Shown: one piece after another, positions 38,646 through 47,368 of the stretch
How positions within the stretch are numbered: the first letter of the stretch is position 1
Layout of the letters: every line of letters starts with the position of its first letter
NCBI RefSeq assembly: GCF_003605125.1
Contig: NZ_QPQT01000004.1
Location: 186,001-250,000 of the forward strand
DNA: 64,000 nucleotides
Origin: Shewanella algidipiscicola
GTDB lineage: Bacteria > Pseudomonadota > Gammaproteobacteria > Enterobacterales > Shewanellaceae
Direction: 5' to 3'
Notes under the pieces: model-generated
Told to the model about the DNA's origin: nothing
Databases searched by the model: none
The model's input: the letters and a program-made list of their open reading frames with translations, nothing else
Made by a program: the position numbers and the translations under genes

Positions 38646-38852
38646 GCGGTGGAATAATTTGCTTTCCGTGCTTTGAACATGTAACTTTTCAGCCTTTAGT
38701 CGGGTCTATATAGCAGACCACTTATGCAATTTGATGCAATCGCTGCTTAATTCGCTGTCGATGTAGCCGCAAGTGTGGGTGGTGTTAAGTGATATAAACA
38801 CGACCTTGTTTTGGTTTAATGGTTGTAGTCCAAATACAATACAGGATATCTA

Positions 38853-39581
38853 ATGAACTTTACCCGCGCTCTAACTTTGTTATGTGCCCTTGTGGTCACG
38901 CCGTTTACAATGGCGGCTAACAACAGTATTGATAACAGTGAGCAATTAAAGCAAAAACTGGCTAGCACCTTGAGTGTGGAAGTGCAAAGCCTTAATGTAT
39001 CGCAAATTCCAGGCCTTTACGAAGCCATCACAGATCGTGGCGTGCTTTATATTAGTCAAGATGGCAGTAAGTTATTCCACGGTAACTTATACGATCTTGA
39101 TAACGGCATGAAAAACCTCACCGAAGCGGCACTGGCTGGCCCTCGTGTCGAAATGATCAAGCAGTTTGAGCCTAATATGTTGGTCTATAAGGCTAAAGAT
39201 GAAAAGCACGTCGTGACCGTCTTTACCGACATCACCTGTGGTTACTGCCGTAAGCTGCATAATCAAATGGGGGAATACAACGACTTAGGCATTACCGTGC
39301 GCTATTTAGCCTTCCCACGCCAAGGCGTGCCATCGAAAAACGCTAACGATATGGCGGCCATTTGGTGCTCGGCCGATCCGTTAAAAGCGATGACCGATGC
39401 CAAGGGCGGTAAGTTGGTCGATACGGCTAAAAACTGCGATGCCAACATCTCGCAGCAATACAATTTAGGCCAAACACTGGGCGTAAATGGGACGCCGGCC
39501 ATCGTATTAGAAGATGGTACTATGATCCCAGGTTATCAGCCTCCAGAGCAGTTATTGCAAGCGCTAGAGCGCGTTCAATAA
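38853..39581 (+). CDS. dsbC: thiol:disulfide interchange protein DsbC
   Basis: 242 aa. A cleavable signal peptide ends near residue 21 (PFTMAANNS). The N-terminal dimerisation domain is followed by the catalytic thioredoxin fold with the CGYC active site (DITCGYCRKLHN, about residues 128-131) and the cis-Pro loop LGVNGTPAIVLEDG. DsbC isomerises wrong disulfides in the periplasm and is recycled by DsbD. A structural Cys pair (IWCSADPL and NCDAN) is present. A terminator follows the gene, so recJ needs its own promoter or read-through. Confidence 0.95.
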   Translation: MNFTRALTLLCALVVTPFTMAANNSIDNSEQLKQKLASTLSVEVQSLNVSQIPGLYEAITDRGVLYISQDGSKLFHGNLYDLDNGMKNLTEAALAGPRVEMIKQFEPNMLVYKAKDEKHVVTVFTDITCGYCRKLHNQMGEYNDLGITVRYLAFPRQGVPSKNANDMAAIWCSADPLKAMTDAKGGKLVDTAKNCDANISQQYNLGQTLGVNGTPAIVLEDGTMIPGYQPPEQLLQALERVQ

Positions 39582-39605
39582 GCTTAAATGGTAAATCGAG
39601 TGACT

Positions 39606-39633
39606 AAAAGGTGAGCTTAGGCTCACCTTTTTT
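39606..39633 (+). terminator. terminator after dsbC
   Basis: AAAAGGTGAGC-TTAG-GCTCACCTTTTTT: seven-base stem with A and T runs. Confidence 0.9.
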
Positions 39634-39779
39634 GTGTCTAGTCGCAATGGCTCCCGCCGTGCAGGTAGTGATTGGCTTATCTCTAGTGCTCATAGATAGC
39701 AGCAATCGATACTTTTGCTGTGTGTTCTGCCGCCGCCTTTGTTATGCTAGCGCCATTGTTTGTTGAGGTTATTTACGCT

Positions 39780-41504
39780 GTGATCCATAAGATAGTTCGT
39801 CGCCCTAAGGTGGATGATAATCATCTTCCTGCCCATCTCTCGCCTATTTTAAAGCAAGTTTACGCCAGCCGAGGTTGCAGTGATGCCGACTGTGAGTTGG
39901 CGCTTGCTAACTTGCTGCGCCCTAATACCATGAAAGGACTCGATGTGGCCGCGCGGCTGATTGCCGATGCCATGGCAAATAATCGTAAAATCCTTATCAT
40001 GGGCGACTTTGATGCCGATGGCGCCACCTCTACCAGTGTCTGTTTGTTAGCGCTGAAGATGATGGGCGCGCAGCAGGTGGATTACCTCATTCCAAACCGC
40101 TTTGATTATGGCTACGGCCTTAGCCCTGAGATTGTTGCAGTGGCTTACCGTAAAGAGGCGCAGCTGCTGATCACTGTCGACAATGGCATCTCATCTATCG
40201 AGGGCGTTGCCGCCGCCAAGGCGCTAGGCATGACGGTGGTGATCACCGACCATCATCTGCCGGGTCAAACGGTGCCGGCTGCCGATGCCATAGTGAACCC
40301 TAACCAACTCGATTGCCCATTTGCCAGCAAGTCGATTGCGGGCGTTGGCGTCGCCTTTTATTTAATGTCGGCATTAAGAGCCGAATTAAGAACCCGTGGC
40401 TGGTATCAACAGCGCGCCATTGCCGAGCCAAATTTAGCCAGCTTACTGGATATTGTGGCGCTGGGCACGGTTGCCGATGTGGTCTCGCTCGATACCAATA
40501 ACCGTATCTTAGTCGATGCCGGTTTAAAGCGAGTCAGAGCCGGCCGTTGTCGCCCCGGTATCACCGCCTTATTAGAAGTCGCTAAACGCAATACTTCACG
40601 TATTGTGGCCTCTGATTTTGGTTTTGCGGTTGGCCCCAGACTCAACGCCGCCGGGCGGCTCGACGAGATGGCTCTAGGGGTTGAAACCTTACTGTGTGAT
40701 GACATCATGCAAGCTCGGCGTATGGCCAGTGAGCTCGATAGCTTAAACGCCGAGCGGCGCGATCTTGAAGCCGATATGCAGCAAGAGGCGCTAAAAAGCC
40801 TTGAGGCGCTGAGTTTAGATGAAGCAGACTTACCTTGGGGAATCGCGCTTTACCAGAGCGATTGGCACCAAGGGGTGATAGGTATCTTGGCTTCGCGCAT
40901 TAAAGATAAATATCATCGCCCGGTGATCGCCTTTGCCGAGGCTAATGAAGGCGAGATCAAAGGCTCGGCGCGCTCGATTAAAGGCCTGCATATGCGCGAC
41001 TTACTCGAGTTAATCAATAGCAGACATCCAGGCATGATCATCAAATTTGGTGGCCATGCCATGGCGGCAGGCTTATCGCTTAACGCTGGCCAATTTGACC
41101 GTTTTGCCAAGGCGTATGATGAAGCGGTGCGAGAGTTACTGGCCCCCGCGCAACTGACCGGTGAAATTGTCAGTGATGGTGAGCTATTGCCCCATCAAAT
41201 GACGATGGCATTAGCCCAAGAATTGCGTAATGCCGGCCCTTGGGGACAGAATTTCCCCGAGCCGTTATTTGACGGTTACTTCAGAGTGGTGCAGCAGCGC
41301 ATTGTTGGCGAACGTCACCTTAAGCTCGTACTGGAAACCGAATGCGGCCAAACCATGGTCGATGCCATTGCCTTTAATGTCGATTTAAAAACGTGGCCCG
41401 ATGCGACCATTCAATTTGCGCAGGTAGCTTATAAGCTCGACATCAATGAGTTTAGGGGCAATGAGAGTCTGCAGTTTATGGTGGAGCAGATAGAGCCTAA
41501 GTGA
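39780..41504 (+). CDS. recJ: single-stranded-DNA-specific exonuclease RecJ
   Basis: 574 aa when started at GTG 39780, which aligns with other RecJ proteins (E. coli 577 aa) and has GAGG upstream; the open frame continues to GTG 39720 but the extra 20 residues look hydrophobic and foreign. DHH-family motifs are GDFDADGATST (motif I), TVDNGISS (motif II) and TDHHLPG (motif III), with Mn-binding aspartates. The DHHA1 domain has GIGGHAMAAGLSL-type text (KFGGHAMAAGLSL). It degrades single strands 5-prime to 3-prime in recombination and mismatch repair. In E. coli prfB follows; here the accessory zone begins. Confidence 0.93.
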   Translation: MIHKIVRRPKVDDNHLPAHLSPILKQVYASRGCSDADCELALANLLRPNTMKGLDVAARLIADAMANNRKILIMGDFDADGATSTSVCLLALKMMGAQQVDYLIPNRFDYGYGLSPEIVAVAYRKEAQLLITVDNGISSIEGVAAAKALGMTVVITDHHLPGQTVPAADAIVNPNQLDCPFASKSIAGVGVAFYLMSALRAELRTRGWYQQRAIAEPNLASLLDIVALGTVADVVSLDTNNRILVDAGLKRVRAGRCRPGITALLEVAKRNTSRIVASDFGFAVGPRLNAAGRLDEMALGVETLLCDDIMQARRMASELDSLNAERRDLEADMQQEALKSLEALSLDEADLPWGIALYQSDWHQGVIGILASRIKDKYHRPVIAFAEANEGEIKGSARSIKGLHMRDLLELINSRHPGMIIKFGGHAMAAGLSLNAGQFDRFAKAYDEAVRELLAPAQLTGEIVSDGELLPHQMTMALAQELRNAGPWGQNFPEPLFDGYFRVVQQRIVGERHLKLVLETECGQTMVDAIAFNVDLKTWPDATIQFAQVAYKLDINEFRGNESLQFMVEQIEPK

Positions 41505-42286
41505 TTAGGCCTTCGAATGAAGGCTTGGCATTTTTGGGTTGAGTAGCGCTTGGGGGCGAATTTTTTAAGGTGTTAATGAAGGTCGTTACTTCATGGTTAC
41601 CTATCACCTGCGGTGAGCTTATGTGCAAACACTTCTGCGACACGGTGAATGAAGCGTAGCTTCCTGCTTATGAGCGAGAGACAGGGTGAGCTTGGCGATA
41701 GCCATATACTCGTGAACGAGAGACAGGGATGTCGAACTGGCTTTTAGATAGGGATATCGTTGCGAGCACACCCCTGTGGGCTCTGCGAAATCATCTGACC
41801 TCCAAGGACGGAGGGAATGTCAAAAAATGTAGGGAACATTTTTGGCCATGATTTCGAAGGCCAAAAGCGTGCTTACACCTATCTCTAACGCCTCTTCGAT
41901 TGGACTTCATTTGATACGACTAGTGAGTTAAAGGCTAACGTACTTTTGCCCCTTTCCTCGTTAGTACAATTACTCCGTCATTTTGTAATTATCAGAATTT
42001 CCCATAAGAAATCTATTGAAAAAAGCATCAAGTAACACGTAATTATCGTTACGTATTTTTGTACGGCTTAAGCACCGCCTCTAGCGTGGGTTCTAGATAT
42101 CAGCAATAAGTGTCGATTGAATTAAAGTGCCAAAATCCTATGGGTGTCCACTTATCCTAGTTGCATAAATATCAGCATATTGATACTTTCATATTTCGAA
42201 TAAACAGTAACCTACTGCTAGTTTAACTTTTCTTACGTCAGAATAGGCATGTCGTGACATAACCATTTTTATGGTGGGTGGCTTGA
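41505..42286. other. 782-base gap with the third composite repeat
   Basis: The first 460 bases hold repeat copy C; the remainder (41960-42286) is AT-rich with a small hairpin at 42033-42052 (ACGTAATTATCGTTACGT then ATTTTT) and no ORF. This is where the accessory zone starts after recJ. Confidence 0.6.
41580..41960 (-). repeat. composite dispersed repeat, copy C (opposite orientation)
   Basis: Read on the minus strand it begins with the 68 bases identical to copy B (41885-41952) and ends with the 62 bases shared with copy A (41602-41663). Between them it carries an extra block of about 51 bases after GAAATCATGG that copy B lacks, and two copies of a CGAGAGACAGGG phrase. Confidence 0.8.
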
Positions 42287-42747
42287 TTAAATTCTCACTG
42301 CGCGATTACGATTTGAAGCTGCTTTGCCTTTTAAAAATTGCTTGAGCAAAATATCGAATTCTTTGCTATTTAATCCTTTTGATAATCTGTGCAGCGAGCC
42401 GCTAGTTTCTGTTGTGTACTGTATATTGATTACGTGATCTTGCCAGTTTGGTTGGGTGGATAAATGGTATTTCTGTGACAGCGAAGCTAACAAGTCTGCC
42501 GTTTTTTTTATGCGTTGTCGTTGGTCTGAGATCTTACTGATATTACGAAACATACTAGCTATATCGGCTGTGTTGGCTGGCGTGTAGCTTATTGGATTAT
42601 TTGGATTACTGCTTATTAATAGGTTTTCAGTATTATCATTATGAAACTGAATATTATTAATATTGGTTACGGAAGGTGTTTCAGCTGCAAATGCTGGGTT
42701 AATGAGTAAGTAAAAAAAAGGGCTAAAGCATAAATGTGATTTCTCAT
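42287..42747 (-). pseudogene. small exported protein, frameshifted in its signal peptide
   Basis: ATG 42747 with GGAA upstream opens a signal peptide MRNHIYALALFF which then leaves frame at an A8 (minus T8) run at 42712-42719. In the shifted frame it continues YLLINPAFA|AETPSVTNINNIQF and runs open through the part that looks like a separate ORF (MFRNISKISDQRQR...) to 42287. One extra T would give one protein of about 153 aa with a perfect AFA|A cleavage site. I do not recognise the mature domain. AT-rich, unlike recJ. Confidence 0.65.
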
Positions 42748-42930
42748 GATTATTTCCATATTTCCTGAGTTAAACATCCTGTTTAAAAATAAGCTATCAT
42801 CATTTTTTATTGAAGTAAATACACTAACAAGAATGAAATATATGGCAAAATATATAGCCACTTATAGTTAATGTGCATCAGAAACGACCTTTTACTAAGC
42901 TTTGAGGAAGCATTAGACAAGGAGGTTGTT

Positions 42931-43552
42931 ATGCTAGGCCCTCGCCGTACCCAAATTAACAAGTCTACTTCTGAACTCCATTAAAAATGGGGGGATTACC
43001 TAGTGAGGCGCGCCTTTTTATGTGGTGATGATGGCTGCTCGGGTCGATTCTGGGAAGGACGCTTTAAATCCCAAGCTTTGTTAGATGAAGCCGCGGTTTT
43101 AGCCTGCATGGCCTACGTTGATTTGAATCCCATTCGAGCCAAGATGGCCACGACACCTGAGCGCTCAGACCATACCAGTGTTCAACTACGCATTCAGGCT
43201 GCCTTATAAGGGTGAGCAGCCCCAAAAGCTACTCCCTTTTATCGGCAATGAACGCGACAATCAACCGAATGGTATTGCTTTCTCCTTAACAGACTACCTC
43301 GAACTGGTTGATGATACTGGACGTATTATTCGTGACGATAAACGTGGCGCTATCAACGAAAACAGTGTCAACGTCCTAACAAGATTGAATATCCCCCATG
43401 AAAATTGGGTTAAGCTCGCTAGCGAATTTGGTCAATTGTTTCATGGCCCAGTGGGCACATTACAAGCACTCACCCATTACTGTGAACACTTAGAGAAGCG
43501 GCGACGGCACTTTGTAACGAGCTGCCGGCATTTCAAAATAGACTGGTATTAA
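42931..43552 (+). pseudogene. broken REP-associated tyrosine transposase (RAYT-like)
   Basis: ATG 42931 behind GGAGG encodes LGPRRTQIN, the usual start of this transposase family, then an in-frame TAA. The frame goes on as [17 protein letters not shown], which joins directly to [33 protein letters not shown]. In intact relatives about 100 residues, including the catalytic region, lie between. A frameshift near 43197 then leads to the C-terminal part ending ...TSCRHFKIDWY. Three independent lesions show it is dead. Confidence 0.75.
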
Positions 43553-43933
43553 CGCTTTATTGCATAACAAAACCTGTTTTTCTGGTGCAACAGGTTGGTT
43601 TAGTGCAGCTGAAATACGTCATTTTCAAGTCAGCAGGCTTAATGTCGTCATACATCGATATTCCGGCCATATTGTTTCGACCTAGAATAGCCAAATCACA
43701 TCACGGTGATTGAACATGAACCGAAAGCGTATTATGTTATTGTTTTATAATGGGTGGTATTTTCTTTTCGGCTTATTTAAAGAAATTATCTGGGGATTCT
43801 CTAGGCTGAAACCTAGGGGTTGTTAAACTCTTGTAATTTTAAAAAAGTGTGTCAGATTTTAATTGAAGCTTTGTTATGGCATAACAAGGCTTTAGTAATT
43901 TTAAAGTCAACATGTAATATAAAAGGAATTTTA
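43553..43933. other. 380-base gap without recognised gene
   Basis: AT-rich stretch between the transposase remnant and the small Cys-rich gene. I see no RNA gene, no repeat shared with the other copies and no credible ORF. Confidence 0.5.
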
Positions 43934-44007
43934 ATGACATTTAATATTAAGAAAACTAATCTGGTACTATTTTCTTCATTGTTAGTCGTCGCAACATTTG
44001 GCGTTCT

Positions 44008-44016
44008 GGCTGATAG
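44008..44016 (+). repeat. left target-site duplication of the IS4-family element
   Basis: GGCTGATAG directly left of the element, repeated at 45348-45356. Nine bases is within the range known for IS4-family insertions. Confidence 0.9.
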
Positions 44017-45347
44017 CTAGGGAATCCCCAGATAATTCCTTTTACAATCAATTAGTAGACACGCATGGTGCTGTTTGATCTAATCAATTTCGCCAAAAAC
44101 AAACTAGAACAACACCATGCGTGACATTACAATACTACATGACTCTCTTAGCAATCAATGCTCTTCCATCCACAAAAAACGTCTTAATTCTCTTATGGTT
44201 GCCACTAAATCATTACTAGATGGTGATCAACTCTCTTTGACCCAGCTAGGCCGTAACATCTCTGGTAATGTGGCACCTAAGCACAGTATCAAACGCATTG
44301 ACCGCTTGCTCGGTAATCACCACCTCAATAATGACCGAATGGCGATATATCGCTGGCATGCAATGCATCTTTGCGGTGCACTCTTTTAAAACCATGAGCA
44401 ATGCCTATCGTGCTTGTCGATTGGGCCGATGTAAGAGAACAACTCCGCTTGATGACATTGCGCGCCTCCATCAGTGTTCAAGGGCGCAGCGTGACCCTTT
44501 ATGAGCGTACTTTTGAATTCAAAGATTACAACGCACCTCGCAGCCACAATGTTTTTCTGACTGAGTTGGCAAAGGTGCTTCCGAATGGCTGTTGTCCGCT
44601 AATCGTCACCGATGCTGGCTATCGCAATACTTGGTTCGCTCAAGTAGCAAGTCACGGCTGGTTTTGGTTAGGGCGTGTTCGTGGTGACGTCAGTTATCAG
44701 CATGTTGGAACACATCAATGGCACTCCAATAAGTCGCTTTACCCAACAGCAACGAACAAAGCCAAATACATCGGCCGTGTTAACCTTGCCCGAAAAAGCC
44801 CATTGCCCTGTCATTTACACCTCTACAAAGCGAAAGAAAAAGGTCGTAAAGACCGCCGTTCCTCAAATGCAGGAAGAAACCATACCGCCCAAGCAAGCTA
44901 CGGAAGAAGCAGCAAAGAGCCGTGGCTATTGGCAACCAACTTACCACCTAATCACTTTAACTCGGTCCAAGTGACAAAGCTCTACGCTAAGCGAATGCAG
45001 ATTGAAGAGACCTTTCGAGACTTGAAGAGTCCACAATACGGCATGGGGCTGAGGCACTGCAAAAGTCGTTGTCCGAAGCGGTTAGATGTGTTGCTGCTCA
45101 TCGCTATGCTGGCAGAAATTGCCTTATGGCTAAATTGGTATCGTTGCCTTACATCTAGGCTGGCAAAAACACTTTCAGGCCAACACCATTCGGCACCGGC
45201 CTGTGCTGTCGATTGTCAGATTGGGGAAAGAGGTTCGGCGGAGGGAAAACTATCAAATAACAGCGCAGCATTTACGCTGGGCAATGCATGAATACATAAA
45301 GTTGGTTCACACTGCTGGGAGACCTGAATTATGAGGGGATCCCCCAG
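44017..45347 (+). mobile_element. IS4-family insertion sequence, 1331 bp
   Basis: Bounded by imperfect inverted repeats: left CTAGGGAATCCCCAGATAAT and right (reversed) CTGGGGGATCCCCTCATAAT, with most positions identical. It is flanked by a perfect GGCTGATAG duplication. The single transposase reading is interrupted by frameshifts, so the copy is probably unable to transpose by itself. Confidence 0.92.
44117..45334 (+). pseudogene. IS4-family transposase with two frameshifts
   Basis: The first frame (44117-44389) holds MRDITILHDSLSNQC...LSLTQLGRN, the N-terminus of this IS4 branch. The middle frame (44401 on) holds PIVLVDWADVREQLRLMTL, with the first catalytic Asp, then IVTDAGYRNTWF with the second Asp, and YAKRMQIEETFRDLKSPQYG with the Glu (Y-2-R-3-E-6-K). 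Near 45130 an extra T puts the C-terminus into a third frame, IGIVALHLGWQKHF up to ...AGRPEL, ending at 45334. Catalytic residues are intact but the protein is not made whole. Confidence 0.85.
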
Positions 45348-45356
45348 GGCTGATAG
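45348..45356 (+). repeat. right target-site duplication of the IS4-family element
   Basis: GGCTGATAG directly right of the element, identical to 44008-44016. Confidence 0.9.
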
Positions 45357-45609
45357 TATTGTTGTAACACCTAAAGGTACATATAAATGTGATAATGTTT
45401 GTGTTGTCGACAGTCACGGAAATGTTACGGATTGCTGCGGAGGATCGGTCTGGAGAAAAGAAACCGAAGATCCCGTCTAAGGCAAAATTTTTCAGATGTA
45501 TAATATATTAACTGATAGTCGAGCTGAAGTGCGCTCAACTTTTTACGATTGTTTTAAAGTTTAGCTGAAAAGATACCTTTTTACTCAAGGACTTTTATCA
45601 AGGAATGTT

Positions 45610-46296
45610 ATGAAACTACAACCGTATATTTTTTCTATTCTGGCAATATCAATCGCCACATGGGGATGCATAGAGTTTATTAATGACGAAAAAGAAAATG
45701 AATTTAATCAAAATGAGGGCAATACCGTTTCCAATATAATAAACTCGGATGGCTTAAGTCCAGATGACGCGGCTATTTTGGTGCATTCTGATTTGACAGT
45801 TAACAATGCAGATAAACTAATCAGTCATGATAGTTTGACTAATGGAGATGATAAAAAAAATGAAGATGTAATTTCGACTGAGCTTCAAGATAATAATGTT
45901 GTTTTTGAAGAAAATGGGAAATTAGTATTCGATGAACATTACCTAAAAGAGCTATCCTTAAACGAAACTTTCGATTTTATAGCTAGTTTACCACTTACTA
46001 TCACCAACCCCGAGTCACTAATTATTATGGAAAACATTAATGAGGGAATTGGAAAAGATATAGTGGAATATGAAGATATGAATCTCAAGACGATATCTTG
46101 TTCAGACAAACTTTGTGGCATTGTCATTTCCTCTGGAAATCGTTCTAATGTTGATTCTTTCTTAGATTTAATTACATCTAAGCCCATTGTAAAAGAAAAG
46201 TTAAAAGGGGGGAGCTTGAAAATTGTGGAGGATAATGGCGAATATTATGGGGTTTTATTTGGTGCCATTGGAAATATGCCGATACAACATAAGTAA
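45610..46296 (+). CDS. AT-rich exported or anchored protein of unknown function
   Basis: 228 aa. The N-terminus MKLQPYIFSILAISIATWGC is a hydrophobic export signal with a Cys at position 20, though the preceding T-W-G is not a good lipobox. A long acidic, Asn-rich linker (about residues 25-95) leads to a compact C-terminal domain with FDFIASLPLTITNPESLIIM, a Cys pair SCSDKLCGIVISS, and DSFLDLITSKPIVKEK. The protein resembles no family I can name. Base composition is clearly more AT-rich than the core genes, like the small genes at 42287 and 43934, which suggests acquisition together. Confidence 0.55.
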   Translation: MKLQPYIFSILAISIATWGCIEFINDEKENEFNQNEGNTVSNIINSDGLSPDDAAILVHSDLTVNNADKLISHDSLTNGDDKKNEDVISTELQDNNVVFEENGKLVFDEHYLKELSLNETFDFIASLPLTITNPESLIIMENINEGIGKDIVEYEDMNLKTISCSDKLCGIVISSGNRSNVDSFLDLITSKPIVKEKLKGGSLKIVEDNGEYYGVLFGAIGNMPIQHK

Positions 46297-46351
46297 AATG
46301 AAAGTTGCATAGCTATAGGCTGTGGTAAGCCCCTAATTTTTTAGATGGGAA

Positions 46352-46898
46352 GGCTCAGGAAAGCAGCGACACTGGTTAACGCCAGTCAAATCGAAAATGC
46401 GTTATGAAGTCGTCGAAGCGTTTTCTGATAATGATTTGCTTATTGATATGCCTGTATCACCGCAAGCGAGAAAGAAGACCCCCAAATTTACCTGAAACAT
46501 GGCGCGCGCGTTTTATTGCTTATCAAAAGCCAAAGGGTGAGATTAAAGGCTTCGTTACCTCGCTGGTTGACCCCACTCGGTATCCACTGGATAAGCTACT
46601 TAATATCTACTGGCAACGCTGGGAAATTGAAGAAGGATATGGCGAGCTTAAGCAAGCTCAACTGCAAAGTAAGGTGACGTTACGAAGTCAATTTACTGAA
46701 GGGGTCAGACAAGAACTATGGGGCGTACTTATCGCTTACAATCTGGTTCGTTTAGAGATGGTAGCGATAGCAAAGGAAGCAGAAGTTGCTCCAACGCGTA
46801 TCAGTTTTAGCGCAGCAATAAGCTTGATAGACACACAATTGATGTGGCTTGCTTTATCGCCGGATGGGAAACTGCCGGCTAAGCTGAAGCAAATGTGA
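46352..46898 (+). pseudogene. IS4-type transposase C-terminal fragment
   Basis: GSGKQRHWLTPVKSKMRYEV at 46352 and on matches the middle of a second IS4-type transposase, unlike that at 44117. A frameshift at the ACCCCC run near 46480 moves the reading to NLPETWRARFIAY...LLNIYWQRWEIEEGYGELK, which contains the catalytic Glu region, and it ends ...KLPAKLKQM at 46898. The whole 5-prime half and left end are missing. Directly downstream an imperfect inverted repeat (46937-46962) may be part of its right end. Confidence 0.75.
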
Positions 46899-47130
46899 GC
46901 CGATATAAAACACTTTATCCTTCCAGATAAAAGAAAGCACCGAACGTATCCACGTTCAGTGCTCTATATACCTAGCCGTTACCCACTAAAATATAAGCAA
47001 TAATGCTTAACCGAATAGCATTAACTCTATTGACTGGCTTTGTGGGCGCTATTTGTCAAAATAATCAGAGATTACTTCCTGGTATCAAACCTTGACGCTG
47101 AACGAGCGTTTTTTACATGGTTAATTTAGG

Positions 47131-47179
47131 GGGAGACAAATTAGACTGGTCAACTTGTCCTTGTGTGACTAATTGTCCC
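47131..47179 (+). promoter_or_regulatory. inverted repeat in the leader of the TonB-receptor operon
   Basis: GGGAGACAAATTAG pairs with CTAATTGTCCC around a 24-base centre, with one bulge. A second, perfect palindrome ATTACG-T-CGTAAT lies at 47202-47214. Both are candidate operator or RNA structures. Confidence 0.35.
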
Positions 47180-47251
47180 TTCGCATCTGTAAGTATGTGC
47201 TATTACGTCGTAATTGGTCCTTTATTGGGTGATGTCTGTCTAGAGTTCTGC

Positions 47252-47279
47252 TTTACGAATTGTTAAATCTGGTTATAAA
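47252..47279 (+). promoter_or_regulatory. possible sigma-70 promoter of the TonB-receptor operon
   Basis: TTTACG, 16 bases, then TATAAA resembles -35 and -10 boxes (4/6 and 5/6), 90 bases before the GTG start. Confidence 0.3.
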
Positions 47280-47368
47280 GAATAAGATGTGCGCGAATTT
47301 ACGACTGGGCAGTTCTTAACGATGTTGAAGATCTGCAAGCCATTATCACGAGCAGATTGGAGTCTTAA

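Larger units (their letters stand above)
43934..45480 (+). pseudogene. small secreted Cys-rich protein split by an IS4-family element
   Basis: ATG 43934, with AAGGA upstream, opens MTFNIKKTNLVLFSSLLVVA...VLADS, a signal peptide. The frame hits the insertion sequence after AD-S. When the element (44017-45347) and one 9-base duplication are removed, the frame continues IVVTPKGTYKCDNVCVVDSH and ...DCCGGSVWRKETEDPV, ending TAA at 45480. The intact product would be about 68 aa with four Cys in the mature part (C-x3-C and CC). Function unknown; it looks like a small secreted, disulfide-bonded peptide. Confidence 0.8.
46899..47368. other. 470-base leader region of the TonB-receptor operon
   Basis: Holds the end of the transposase remnant, a small hairpin with T run (47095-47113), the inverted repeats at 47131-47179 and 47202-47214 and a promoter-like pair at 47252-47279. 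No ORF with a ribosome site. No sequence resembling a Fur box GATAATGATAATCATTATC was found. Confidence 0.5.

Noticed and set aside
43820..43933. Upstream extension of the small Cys-rich gene (in-frame start at 43820)
   Set aside because: The extra residues have no signal-peptide character and ATG 43934 has a good ribosome site directly before a signal peptide.
46404..46898. Intact 164-codon gene
   Set aside because: The first 30 codons are out-of-frame transposase DNA; the whole is a fragment of an IS4-type transposase.
46899..47368. Fur box or cobalamin riboswitch before the TonB receptor
   Set aside because: No match to the Fur 19-mer and no B12-box-like conserved core was found by eye.
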